A stretch of 64,000 nt of DNA from G963665495 sp963665495 (GTDB lineage Bacteria; Desulfobacterota; Desulfovibrionia; Desulfovibrionales; Desulfovibrionaceae), in NCBI GenBank assembly GCA_963665495.1, contig OY762289.1, forward strand, positions 1,240,001 to 1,304,000, read 5' to 3'. This document shows positions 25,517 to 34,284 of this stretch, in pieces; within the stretch, counting starts at the first letter, position 1; every line of letters begins with the position of its first letter. The position numbers and the translations under genes are program-made. Under the pieces are notes generated by a model. The model made no database searches and was not told where the DNA came from. It saw only the letters and a list, made by a program, of their open reading frames with translations.

Positions 25517-27361
25517 ATGCAATATACCAAAGAGTTCAAGCTTAAAAATGAAAACGAGCTCTGGGAGTGTGTGGACAATAAGCAGACCTATATCCCGAAT
25601 TTTCCTCCCCGGATAACCTTTCAGACTCACAAACGGTGCAATCTGGCGTGCCGTTTCTGTTATCATTTTGCGCATAAATTCTTTGATAACCGCAGTCCGT
25701 TGGACATGCCCGTCATGGACCTCCGGCTGATAGAGAAAGTGGCCGAAGAGCTGTTCCCGACGCTGCAGTACTATGAAACCACCTTGCTGGGCGATCCGTT
25801 TCTCTCGCCGAATCTGGATAACGAACTGCGACTGGCAGCGCGTTATGGTGTTTTCATGCGTCCGACCACCAATGGCACCACGCTTACCGAAGCCAATCTG
25901 GACAAAGTGGACGGCCGCATGGATTGGTTGAAATGCAGTTTCGACAGTCATATTCGCGGGTTGTACAATAACATCCGGATCGGCGCGCGCTATGAGAATA
26001 CGGTCAAAAAACTCAAGCGCTTCAATAAACGCCGCGAAACCATGAATCCCAAACCCTGGTTCCGTATGGGTATCGTGCTCAACGATCTCAATTTCGAAAC
26101 CCTGCCGGATTATTTTTTGTGGGCGCATGAAGAAATGGGCGTTGATGACGTCGAAATGATGGGGCTCAACGTCGACCGCGACCACATCGAAAGTCTGCAG
26201 ATTTTTGATAAGGCCGCTCAGGTCAACAAGGTTCTGGACAAGGTTATTGACCTGGCACTGACCAAAAAATACCGTCTGCGCCTGGACTTCACACAGATGC
26301 CCGAACCCGGCGGCGATAAGTTCGTCTGCCAGAAGCGTAGTGCCGAACTTCGCGAGATGCAGAAACCCATGGGTTATGTCCCGCCGCGTGATTTCGAGAA
26401 AATGAGCTATGTCATTCAGAATCCGCGGAACGCCTGGGAAACCAACGATTACGGGTATGTCTGGAGCAACAACATGCGCCGCCAGGATGTCTGCGTTGAG
26501 TTTTTGAACCGGCCTTTTGTCATTGACAATGGCGTGGTGGAAGCCTGCGGCAACTGCAACACCTTTTTTATGGGGAATCTCAAGCACCAGAATTTCGCTG
26601 AAATCTGGAACAGCGAGCTGTATCAGGATATTCGCCGAAAGATGTACAACGGTACTATCAATAAGGACTGGTACGCTGCCTGTAATGATTGCATCTGCAT
26701 GGGCGTGACTTATGACCGCGGGCGTTCCGACCACCGGCATAAGAGCTTTTACCGCGTAACTACCACCGAGGCCAAAGGCGAGAACAGGGTACCGGTAGGT
26801 CCGACCCACGGTCCGGTGGATTGGCCGGAAGAGTTCAGCCTGGAAAATTATCAGCAGCGCGTCGATATGTTCAAGGACTATGAAGTCGTGCTGCCGGCCA
26901 AAGGGAAATTCTATCTGTCCGACCTGGACGGCAAAGCGGGTGCGGCCGAATCGAAAACGGAAATCCGTTTGGACAAGGTCAATACCTTCACTCCGCTGGC
27001 CTTGAGCGGTAAACGCTATATCAAAGGGATTTATGCCGAAGCACCTTCCAGTATCACTTACGAAATTCCGGAAGGGAGCAGCGTGTTTCGGGCTGATGCC
27101 GGGTTGTATGATACGGAAAATCCTGGCCGCCGGATAATGAATGACAGCCCCGGATTTGTTGGGGAGGCAGTGATGCGCGTATTGCTGGATGGCAAGGAGG
27201 TTTTTCATTCGGGAAAACTGACCACGCAGACCTCCGCGCGTTCGGTGGATATAGATGTATCAGGTGGCAGACAGTTAACTTTGATTACCGAAGCCTTCGA
27301 TCCGAACCGGCCGAATTTCTGCTGGACGGTTTGGGCTGATGCGCATTTTTATATGAAATAA
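25517..27361 (+). CDS. Radical-SAM/SPASM enzyme fused to an NPCBM-like carbohydrate-binding domain
   Basis: Residues 1-430 parallel the preceding enzyme, with CNLACRFC (Cys41, 45, 48) and SPASM cysteines in ACGNCNTFFMGNL and CNDCICMG. This copy has an additional Cys in ACGNCN where paralog 1 has Ser. Residues about 450-614 form a predicted beta-rich domain. VLLDGKEVFHSGKL, DIDVSGGRQLTLITEAF and CWTVWADAHF match the pattern of the NPCBM carbohydrate-binding module. A radical enzyme with its own sugar-binding module suggests it acts on polysaccharide or glycoprotein. AAGGAG precedes the ATG, and a terminator follows. The domain assignment is by eye. Confidence 0.82.
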   Translation: MQYTKEFKLKNENELWECVDNKQTYIPNFPPRITFQTHKRCNLACRFCYHFAHKFFDNRSPLDMPVMDLRLIEKVAEELFPTLQYYETTLLGDPFLSPNLDNELRLAARYGVFMRPTTNGTTLTEANLDKVDGRMDWLKCSFDSHIRGLYNNIRIGARYENTVKKLKRFNKRRETMNPKPWFRMGIVLNDLNFETLPDYFLWAHEEMGVDDVEMMGLNVDRDHIESLQIFDKAAQVNKVLDKVIDLALTKKYRLRLDFTQMPEPGGDKFVCQKRSAELREMQKPMGYVPPRDFEKMSYVIQNPRNAWETNDYGYVWSNNMRRQDVCVEFLNRPFVIDNGVVEACGNCNTFFMGNLKHQNFAEIWNSELYQDIRRKMYNGTINKDWYAACNDCICMGVTYDRGRSDHRHKSFYRVTTTEAKGENRVPVGPTHGPVDWPEEFSLENYQQRVDMFKDYEVVLPAKGKFYLSDLDGKAGAAESKTEIRLDKVNTFTPLALSGKRYIKGIYAEAPSSITYEIPEGSSVFRADAGLYDTENPGRRIMNDSPGFVGEAVMRVLLDGKEVFHSGKLTTQTSARSVDIDVSGGRQLTLITEAFDPNRPNFCWTVWADAHFYMK

Positions 27362-27390
27362 GTTTATTGTATCCGAACGTGGTGATAGGG

Positions 27391-27438
27391 GCCGGCAACA
27401 TCTGTAAATTAAACAGGTTGCCGGCTCTTTTTCTTTTT
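27391..27438 (+). terminator. Intrinsic terminator of the radical-SAM genes
   Basis: GCCGGCAAC pairs with GTTGCCGGC, with an inner CTGT/ACAG extension, followed by TCTTTTTCTTTTT. It closes the glycan island. Confidence 0.9.
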
Positions 27439-27676
27439 GTTCACGGTGTTTCGGTTTTTTGTGGAGCAGGGGGGTGCTGGAAGGTACGGGTGTTGAAAAA
27501 GCCCCCAGGAAAGAATAATGTGATTTTTCCCACTTTTTGCGTATTCATCCCCTTGCAAGCGGCGTATAATAAGGCTATAGCAGATTGCGACGTGTTTGAG
27601 GGTGTTCGTTGAAAGAGAGAAGAAGAACGTGTGGAAAAAGCAACCCAAGTCTTCTTGTGAAAAAAATGGTTTTCGC

Positions 27677-27705
27677 TTGACACTGTTGTTCCTGCTTGTT
27701 AAATT
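27677..27705 (+). promoter_or_regulatory. Candidate sigma-70 promoter upstream of aprBA
   Basis: TTGACA (27677-27682) is separated by 17 bases from TAAATT (27700-27705). Transcription would start near 27712, about 360 bases before aprB. Confidence 0.6.
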
Positions 27706-27713
27706 GATCACAA
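27696..27713. promoter_or_regulatory. Candidate Rex operator over the apr promoter -10
   Basis: TTGTTAAATTGATCACAA fits the Rex palindrome: the right half TCACAA is perfect and the left half has one change. It covers the -10 box and the start region. A similar site lies on the sat promoter. Confidence 0.65.
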
Positions 27714-27941
27714 GCGCAAAGGTTGTTGTCTTTAATTCATTGATATAAATGAACATCAGAGGTGTGTCCATGACAAAGGGTCATACGGCCCCATGTAGAA
27801 TTGATCACTTTTTGTTGAGCTCCGAAAATGGTTTTCGTGGCTGGCAAGAGGAGGGTCTTACAGAAACATGTGACACCATGCGCGTTATGGCACTTGCCGC
27901 AACTGCTTGGCGGTGCCGTTTTAAATAGTGCGAGTGGATTT

Positions 27942-27980
27942 GCAGGGGAGACATATTTTTGTCGTCCCCTGCTTTTTTTT
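27942..27980 (+). terminator. Intrinsic terminator or attenuator inside the aprBA leader
   Basis: GCAGGGGA pairs with TCCCCTGC (an extra GAC/GTC pair set lies across one bulge), followed by eight T. A second TCCCCTGC copy follows the T-run at 27980-27987 and could pair with the same upstream arm. No good promoter is visible between it and aprB. Confidence 0.8.
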
Positions 27981-28074
27981 CCCCTGCTCGAACCTTTGCT
28001 GAGTCTCAGTTGTGAGCTTGGCGAGGGAGTTTTTGGGTGTAACCTTAATTAACATGTTGATCTGGAGGAAAGGT

Positions 28075-28557
28075 ATGCCTACTTTTGTTGATCCGGAAAA
28101 GTGTGATGGCTGCAAGGGCGGCGAGAAAACCGCCTGCATGTACATCTGCCCGAATGACCTTATGATTCTCGATCCGGACGAGATGCGGGCTTTCAACCAA
28201 GAGCCTGATGCATGCTGGGAGTGCTACTCCTGCGTGAAAATCTGCCCTCAGGGCGCCATTACCGCTCGTCCCTATGCTGACTTCGCTCCCATGGGCGGCA
28301 CTAGCATTCCGCTGCGTGGTTCTGAAGACATCATGTGGACGGTTAAATTCCGTAACGGCAACGTTAAGCGGTTCAAATTCCCCATTCGTACCACTCCTGA
28401 AGGTTCCATCAAGCCCTTTGCCGCTGCTACTGGCGATCTGGAAACCGAACTTCTGTGCACCGAAACTGCACTGATTGATCCTAAGGAAGTTCTGGGCAAG
28501 AAGCTGGAAGTTACCGAGCTTGACAAGACCACGACCGTTAAGGCTTCGGCTGTTTAA
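28075..28557 (+). CDS. aprB: Adenylylsulfate reductase beta subunit
   Basis: AprB is the iron-sulfur subunit that passes electrons to the FAD of AprA in the cytoplasm. Two [4Fe-4S] clusters are bound by the Cys sets KCDGCKGG...CMYIC and CWECYSCVKICP. The remainder is the C-terminal tail that wraps around AprA, ending TTVKASAV. The frame is open from 28012, but ATG 28075 has GGAGGAAAGGT directly upstream and gives the usual MPTFVDPEKC start. At 160 residues it is close to the D. vulgaris protein. aprA follows after 67 bases with its own Shine-Dalgarno. Confidence 0.97.
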   Translation: MPTFVDPEKCDGCKGGEKTACMYICPNDLMILDPDEMRAFNQEPDACWECYSCVKICPQGAITARPYADFAPMGGTSIPLRGSEDIMWTVKFRNGNVKRFKFPIRTTPEGSIKPFAAATGDLETELLCTETALIDPKEVLGKKLEVTELDKTTTVKASAV

Positions 28558-28624
28558 CTGAATTGTCTTTTGGATTAGGCTCATAATTTAGGAACCGAAT
28601 ATTTGTTTAATTAAGGAGACAAAA

Positions 28625-30619
28625 ATGCCTCAGATTCCCTCTAAGGATATACCCAAGGGTCTTGCTCTGGCCGAGCCGACCATCGAAGAAAAAGAAGTAG
28701 ACATTCTTTTGGTTGGTGGTGGTATGGGCAACTGCGGTGCCGCCATTGAAATCATGGCTTGGAAGGACAAAGTTGATCCCAACATGAAAATTCTGTTGAT
28801 CGACAAAGCCGCTCTGGAGCGCTCCGGTGCTGTTGCACAGGGTCTTTCCGCCATCAATACCTACGTTGGTAAAGAAAATGTGCCTGACGACTACGTCCGC
28901 ATGGTCCGCACCGACTTGATGCACCTCGTTCGCGAAGATTTGATCTTCGACCTCGGCCGCCACGTTGACGATTCCGTCCATCTGTTCGAGCAGTGGGGTC
29001 TTCCTCTCTGGGTTAAGAAAGACGGCAAGAACCTCGACGGTCTGCAGGCCAAAGCCGCCGGACTGGCAGTGCGCGAAGGCGCCGACCCCGTTCGTTCCGG
29101 CCGTTGGCAGATCATGATCAATGGTGAATCCTACAAGGTTATCGTTGCTGAAGCCGCCAAAAATGCTCTGGGCGAAGAACGCCTCCAGGAACGTGTTTTC
29201 ATCGTTAAGCTGCTGCTCGATGCCAACACCCCTAACCGCATCGCCGGTGCCGTTGGTTTCAACCTGCGCGAAAACAAAGTGCACATCTACAAGACCAACG
29301 CCATGGTAGTTGCCTGTGGTGGTGCTGTTAACGTGTACAAGCCCCGCTCCACTGGTGAGGGTATGGGCCGCGCATGGTACCCCGTATGGAACGCCGGTTC
29401 CACCTACACCATGTGTGCTCAGGTCGGCGCTGAAATGACCATGATGGAAAACCGCTTCGTCCCCGCCCGTTTCAAAGACGGTTACGGCCCGGTTGGCGCA
29501 TGGTTCCTGCTCTTCAAAGCCAAAGCCACTAACTTCAAGGGCGAAGACTACTGCGTGACCAACCGTGCCATGCTGAAGCCTTACGAAGAGCGCGGCTACG
29601 CCAAGGGCAACATCATCCCCACCTGCCTGCGTAACCACATGATGCTCCGTGAAATGCGCGAAGGCCGTGGTCCCATCTACATGGACACCAAGACCGCTCT
29701 GTTGACCACCTTCGAGACCCTGTCTCCCGCCGAGCAGAAGCACCTCGAGTCCGAAGCTTGGGAAGACTTCCTCGACATGTGTGTTGGCCAGGCCAACCTC
29801 TGGGCTTGCACCAATACCCAGCCTGAAGAAAAGGGTTCCGAGATCATGCCCACCGAGCCTTACCTGCTCGGTTCGCACTCCGGTTGCTGCGGCATCTGGG
29901 TTTCCGGTCCGGACGAAGCCTGGGTACCTGACGACTACAAAGTTAGAGCCGACAACGGCAAGATCTACAACCGTATGACCACGGTTAACGGCCTGTTCAC
30001 CTGCGCTGACGGCGTTGGCGCTTCCGGCCACAAGTTCTCTTCCGGTTCCCATGCTGAAGGTCGTATCGTTGGTAAGCAGATGGTTCGTTGGGTTGCTGAC
30101 CACAAAGACTTTAAGCCTGCCATCAAAGAGAACGCCGAAGAGATGAAGCAGCTGATTTACCGTCCGTACTACAACTACGAAGCCGGTAAGGGTGCTTCTA
30201 CTGATCCCGTTGTTAACCCCGAATACATCTCGCCCAAGAACTTCATGATGCGCCTCGTTAAGTGCACCGATGAATACGGCGGTGGTATCGGTACTTACTA
30301 CACCTGTTCCGAGGCTTCCTTGAACACCGGTTTCGAACTTCTCGACATGCTCGAAGAAGACTCCCTGAAACTGGCTGCTCGTGACCTCCACGAACTGCTC
30401 CGCTGCTGGGAAAACTACCATCGCCTCTGGACGGTACGTTTGCACATGCAGCACATCTCCTTCCGCCAGGAATCCCGCTACCCCGGTTTCTACTACCGTG
30501 CAGACTTCCTGGGTATCGACGATGCTAAGTGGAAATGCTTTGTAAACTCCAAGTATGATGTGGAAAAGGGCGAGACGACTATCTACAAAAAGCCCTACTA
30601 CCAGATCATTCCTGACTAG
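28625..30619 (+). CDS. aprA: Adenylylsulfate reductase alpha subunit
   Basis: AprA is the FAD-containing catalytic subunit that reduces APS to sulfite and AMP. The N-terminal FAD-binding fold is visible (LLVGGGMGNCGAAIEI near residue 30), followed by the substrate-domain stretches GSHSGCCGIWVSGP and FTCADGVGASGHKFSSG. The 664-residue length is typical for the Desulfovibrio group. AAGGAG sits six bases before the ATG. Codon use is strongly biased towards C-ending codons compared with the surrounding genes, as expected for a very abundant protein. A strong terminator follows. Confidence 0.98.
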   Translation: MPQIPSKDIPKGLALAEPTIEEKEVDILLVGGGMGNCGAAIEIMAWKDKVDPNMKILLIDKAALERSGAVAQGLSAINTYVGKENVPDDYVRMVRTDLMHLVREDLIFDLGRHVDDSVHLFEQWGLPLWVKKDGKNLDGLQAKAAGLAVREGADPVRSGRWQIMINGESYKVIVAEAAKNALGEERLQERVFIVKLLLDANTPNRIAGAVGFNLRENKVHIYKTNAMVVACGGAVNVYKPRSTGEGMGRAWYPVWNAGSTYTMCAQVGAEMTMMENRFVPARFKDGYGPVGAWFLLFKAKATNFKGEDYCVTNRAMLKPYEERGYAKGNIIPTCLRNHMMLREMREGRGPIYMDTKTALLTTFETLSPAEQKHLESEAWEDFLDMCVGQANLWACTNTQPEEKGSEIMPTEPYLLGSHSGCCGIWVSGPDEAWVPDDYKVRADNGKIYNRMTTVNGLFTCADGVGASGHKFSSGSHAEGRIVGKQMVRWVADHKDFKPAIKENAEEMKQLIYRPYYNYEAGKGASTDPVVNPEYISPKNFMMRLVKCTDEYGGGIGTYYTCSEASLNTGFELLDMLEEDSLKLAARDLHELLRCWENYHRLWTVRLHMQHISFRQESRYPGFYYRADFLGIDDAKWKCFVNSKYDVEKGETTIYKKPYYQIIPD

Positions 30620-30629
30620 TCTCATTCCA

Positions 30630-30666
30630 GCGGCTGCGGGCCTGGCCCGCAGCCGCGTTTTTTTTT
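30630..30666 (+). terminator. Intrinsic terminator of aprBA
   Basis: GCGGCTGCGGGC and GCCCGCAGCCGC form a perfect 12-pair stem with a three-base loop, followed by nine T. Confidence 0.95.
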
Positions 30667-30675
30667 GGAGGTGGT

Positions 30676-30723
30676 CTAAACTGAAGCTTTGACTGAAATA
30701 TTGCAGTCGCTGCTTTAGTTTAG
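30676..30723. other. Long interrupted hairpin upstream of qmoA
   Basis: CTAAACTGAAGC (30676-30687) pairs with GCTTTAGTTTAG (30712-30723) through one G-T pair. Inside, GACTG pairs with CAGTC. It lies between the aprBA terminator and the qmoA ribosome-binding site and could be an operator or RNA element. No clear promoter accompanies it. Confidence 0.5.
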
Positions 30724-30764
30724 GCCATTTTTAAGGGGCCGAAAAACACGTACGGAGGATTACA

Positions 30765-32000
30765 ATGTCTAACTCGATACTCGTTGTCGGAGGCGGGTTT
30801 AGTGGAATCACCGCCGCCCTTGAGGCTGCTGAAGTGGGCTATGAGGTCTTCATCGTGGAGAAGAGCCCCTACCTCGGCGGCCGTGTGGCGCAGTTGACCA
30901 AGTACTTCCCCAAGCTTTGTCCTCCGTCCTGTGGCCTGGAAATTCAATTCCAGCGTATTAAAAAGAACCCGAATGTTAAGTTCTTTACGCAGGCCGAGGT
31001 AGTCTCAGTCTCCGGGTCAAAGGGCGCTTACACTGTAAAGGTGCGTATTTCGCCGCGCTACACCGCCGCGCACAGCGCGAACCTCGCACCTCTGGCGGAC
31101 AAGCTCGAGTCCACTGTTGAAAACGATTTCAACTTTGGGCTTGATACCAAGAAACCTCTCTTTATGGACATGCCGTTCGCCTTCCCGCACCGCTGGGTAT
31201 TGGACAAATCGGCTCTGACTGAAGAAGAGACCAACATGCTCCATGTCGATCCGAGTATCGACCTGGACGAAAAAGTGAAAGAAATTGAGCTGAACGTCGG
31301 CAGCATAGTTATTGCCACCGGCTGGAAGCCCTACGATGCGTCCAAGCTGACTAATCTTGGCGCCAGTCAGATTAAAAACTGCATCTCCAATATGCAGATG
31401 GAGCGGCTTGCCTCTCCTACCGGCCCCACCAAGGGGAAAATCCAGCGCCCGTCGGACAGTTCCGCACCGCGGAACATCGCTTTTGTCCAGTGTGCTGGCT
31501 CCCGTGACCAGAACCATCTGAATTTTTGCTCGTACATTTGCTGTATGGCTTCCCTCAAGCAGGCCACCTATGTCCGTGAGCAGTATCCAGACGCGGAAGT
31601 AACCATCTACTATATCGATCTGCGTACCCCCGAACGTTATGACAAGTTCATGCGCAAGGTTCGCGCCGACGAGAAAGTGAAATTCGTCAAAGGCAAAGTC
31701 GCTGGTGTTGCCGAAGAAACTAACGGAGACATCACCATTGAGGTTGAAGATGCCGTACGCGGTATCAAGAAAAAAGTTCGTCACGATCTGGTTGTCCTGG
31801 CCACGGGAATGCAGCCAAGCATTGCCGGGTGCAAGCTGCCGATCGATGTGCCGGTGGATGAGGATGGGTTCATTATTGGTGGTGAGGAAAAAGGCATTTT
31901 CGCTGCTGGCTGTGCCAAAAAGCCTCTTGATGTTATGAAATCCGCTCAGTCCGCCACCGGCGCCGCGATGAAAGCGATTGAAACGGTGAGAGGGAGGTAG
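30765..32000 (+). CDS. qmoA: Quinone-interacting membrane-bound oxidoreductase subunit A
   Basis: QmoA is a soluble HdrA-like flavoprotein of the Qmo complex, which moves electrons from menaquinol to AprBA. The FAD loop VVGGGFSGITAALEAAEVGY is at the N-terminus, followed by KSPYLGGRVAQL, a second dinucleotide-type segment (VLATGMQPS) and FAAGCAKKPLD near the C-terminus. A cysteine pair in CPPSCG and a CxxxxCCM run (CSYICCM) match the HdrA cysteine regions. Length is 411 residues. The start has GGAGG upstream. The stop is six bases before qmoB, giving a tight operon qmoABC. Confidence 0.96.
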   Translation: MSNSILVVGGGFSGITAALEAAEVGYEVFIVEKSPYLGGRVAQLTKYFPKLCPPSCGLEIQFQRIKKNPNVKFFTQAEVVSVSGSKGAYTVKVRISPRYTAAHSANLAPLADKLESTVENDFNFGLDTKKPLFMDMPFAFPHRWVLDKSALTEEETNMLHVDPSIDLDEKVKEIELNVGSIVIATGWKPYDASKLTNLGASQIKNCISNMQMERLASPTGPTKGKIQRPSDSSAPRNIAFVQCAGSRDQNHLNFCSYICCMASLKQATYVREQYPDAEVTIYYIDLRTPERYDKFMRKVRADEKVKFVKGKVAGVAEETNGDITIEVEDAVRGIKKKVRHDLVVLATGMQPSIAGCKLPIDVPVDEDGFIIGGEEKGIFAAGCAKKPLDVMKSAQSATGAAMKAIETVRGR

Positions 32001-32006
32001 TTCGCA

Positions 32007-34271
32007 ATGGCCGAAAAAATAGGAGTCTACTTCGACCAATCCAGCATTGGTCCGCAACTCGACCTCGATGAGCTGGTTTCAGCTGTCGAAAATAAGTGGG
32101 GCGGTATTTGTCCGCTGGTCAAAGCCCACCCCATGCTGGCTAGTGAGGATGGCCGAAAACTGATCCAGGCCGACATCGTGGAATCGGAATTGGATGCCGT
32201 GCTGATTTGCGGATCCTCACCGCGTGTTGATTGGGACATATATGACTTCGGGCCCAAAATCATGGTTGAACGCGTCAATCTGCGCGAACAATGCGTGATG
32301 AGCTTCATGGAGCCTGACGGCAGCGTGCCCGAGGCTGACGAGCAGCCTGAAATGCTGGCTGAGATCGCCAAAGACTACGTCTTCATGTATGTGGCTAAAC
32401 TGAAGAACATGTCCATCCCGAACCCTGAGATTCCTGAAATCACCAAGACCATAATGGTCGTAGGGGGCGGCTGGTCAGGGTTGACTGCAGCTACCCATGT
32501 CGCCAATGCGGGCTACAGCGTAGTTCTGGTCGAGAAAAAGGATGCTCTCGGCGGTGCGGCTGCTGCCATGTACAAGACGGCTCCGTTGAGCTACCCCTAC
32601 GATCAGGCCGTACCTACCGGCATTGAAAAAAAGATCGAAGCTGTTGAATCCAACGAGTCCATCAAAGTCTACACCGGGTCCGTCCTGAAAACACTCGCAG
32701 GCGCTCCCGGCAATTATACTGCCACCATCGCCACACCTTCCGGCGAGGTAACCGCTCCCATTGGCGCTGTTGTTCTCTGCGCCGGCTGGGGTGCTCAGGA
32801 CACTTCCTACCTCGAGCCTCTCGGATACGGCAAACTTCCCAATGTCGTGACAAGCAAAGAATTTGAAGCGCTTGCCAAGGAAGGCAAACTTCCCAAAAAA
32901 GTCGCTTTCGTTCTGAATACCAACCTCTGCGAGCCCGAAGGGGATATTTACAGCAAATGCTGTGAAGAGCCCGTTGAAGAAGCCGAGAAGAAGGAAGAGG
33001 GAGAAGAGGCAAAAGCGTACCATCACAAAGATCTGGAAGGATACCAGCATCTGCCCATGTCTCAGGGCGTCAGCAGCGTTGTTGCCCTGAAACAGGCCGG
33101 CTATGTCCGTGAAAAGAACAGCGATGGCATAGCCTACATCTTCTACGACAACATGATCGTACAGGGCATCCACGAGCGCTACTACAAAGCCGCTCAGGAC
33201 AATCCCGGCGTCATGCTGACCAAGGGCGACATCGTCGGTATCACGGAAGAGTCCGGCGGACTGGTGGTCAAAGCCTCCAATACGCTTCTTGGTGAAGACA
33301 TCGAAGTCAAGGTTGATATGGTCGTTGTGCCCACGGGTATCGTTCCCGCCACGGCAAAAGATCCCATCATGAACTTCGTGTACCGCCAGGGCCCCAACTT
33401 CCCTGATCTCGAACTCTTTGAAGGCTTCGCGGATTCCAACTACATCTGCTTTCCGTACGAAACTCGCCGTACCGGCGTTTACGCCGCAGGTTGCATCCGC
33501 CAGCCCATGCTGATGGACGCTGCTGAAGACGACGCCGCCGGCGCCGCTCTTAAGGCCATACAGTGCATCGAAAGTGCGAATCGCGGCGTGTCCGTGCATC
33601 CGCGCTCCGGTGACCTTTCTTACCCGGTTTTCAACTTCGTTCGTTGTACGCAGTGTAAGCGCTGTACCGAAGAATGCCCGTTTGGCGCTCTTGACGATGA
33701 CGAGAAGGGAACGCCGCTGCCTAACCCGACCCGCTGCCGCCGCTGCGGAACGTGTATGGGCGCCTGTCCCGAACGCGTCATCTCCTTTGACACCTATGGC
33801 ATCGGTATGATGAGCGAAATGGTCAAGCAATACTCGGTTCCGGACAACATCGACGAAGGCGGACCGCGTATCCTGATCATGGCTTGTGAAAACGACGCCT
33901 ATCCGGCACTGGATATGGCTGCGCTGCGCGGGCACAAGTGGAGCCCCTACGTACGCATCATGCCTGTCCGCTGCCTGGGTTCGGTGAACGCGATCTGGAT
34001 CAAAGACGCAATGAGTCGCGGCACTGATGGTGTTATGCTCTTGGGTTGTAAGTACGGTGACGACTATCAGTGTCACTTTGTCAAAGGCTCTGAAATCTGC
34101 AACCGCCGCAAGGAAAACATCGCCGAGACCCTGAAGCAATTGGGAATCGAGCCCGAGCGTGTTGAGCAGTACGAGATTGCCATTGACGAGTACGACAAGG
34201 TGCCCGAGCTGATCAAGGAATTCATGGATCTGGTTCTCAAGCTGGGACCGAATCCTTTCAAGGGCTATTAG
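32007..34271 (+). CDS. qmoB: Quinone-interacting membrane-bound oxidoreductase subunit B
   Basis: This 754-residue HdrA-like subunit holds FAD and Fe-S clusters. The FAD loop VVGGGWSGLTAATHVANAGY begins near residue 151. Two [4Fe-4S] motifs follow at about 545-590 (CTQCKRCTEECP and CRRCGTCMGACP). The last 140 residues (ILIMACENDAYPALDM, VRCLGSVNAIWI) are an MvhD/FlpD-like domain that in methanogens links hydrogenase to heterodisulfide reductase. The domain order is that of Desulfovibrio QmoB. The subunit is cytoplasmic and forms the probable contact to AprBA with QmoA. GGGAGG precedes the start. Confidence 0.96.
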   Translation: MAEKIGVYFDQSSIGPQLDLDELVSAVENKWGGICPLVKAHPMLASEDGRKLIQADIVESELDAVLICGSSPRVDWDIYDFGPKIMVERVNLREQCVMSFMEPDGSVPEADEQPEMLAEIAKDYVFMYVAKLKNMSIPNPEIPEITKTIMVVGGGWSGLTAATHVANAGYSVVLVEKKDALGGAAAAMYKTAPLSYPYDQAVPTGIEKKIEAVESNESIKVYTGSVLKTLAGAPGNYTATIATPSGEVTAPIGAVVLCAGWGAQDTSYLEPLGYGKLPNVVTSKEFEALAKEGKLPKKVAFVLNTNLCEPEGDIYSKCCEEPVEEAEKKEEGEEAKAYHHKDLEGYQHLPMSQGVSSVVALKQAGYVREKNSDGIAYIFYDNMIVQGIHERYYKAAQDNPGVMLTKGDIVGITEESGGLVVKASNTLLGEDIEVKVDMVVVPTGIVPATAKDPIMNFVYRQGPNFPDLELFEGFADSNYICFPYETRRTGVYAAGCIRQPMLMDAAEDDAAGAALKAIQCIESANRGVSVHPRSGDLSYPVFNFVRCTQCKRCTEECPFGALDDDEKGTPLPNPTRCRRCGTCMGACPERVISFDTYGIGMMSEMVKQYSVPDNIDEGGPRILIMACENDAYPALDMAALRGHKWSPYVRIMPVRCLGSVNAIWIKDAMSRGTDGVMLLGCKYGDDYQCHFVKGSEICNRRKENIAETLKQLGIEPERVEQYEIAIDEYDKVPELIKEFMDLVLKLGPNPFKGY

Positions 34272-34284
34272 GAGGAATAGGAAC

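Larger units (their letters stand above)
27362..28074. other. 713-base intergenic region and aprBA leader
   Basis: It contains, in order, the radical-SAM terminator, an A/T-rich stretch, a sigma-70-like promoter with a candidate Rex site, a leader of about 230 bases with several short hairpins (TTCATT/AATGAA near 27740, GGCA-CCGC/GCGG-TGCC near 27890-27918), an intrinsic terminator, and about 95 bases to aprB. A 74-codon open frame (27828-28052) crosses the terminator but has no recognisable product. Confidence 0.7.

Noticed and set aside
18500..27361. Recently inserted mobile element carrying the glycan genes
   Set aside because: No transposase, integrase, flanking direct repeats or tRNA gene were found at either edge.
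27828..28052. 74-codon open frame in the aprBA leader as a real gene
   Set aside because: It crosses the intrinsic terminator, lacks a convincing ribosome-binding site and has no recognisable features.
28607..30625. 672-codon open frame opposite aprA
   Set aside because: AprA is certain, and the antisense product is a Val/Gly/His-rich shadow produced by strongly biased codons.
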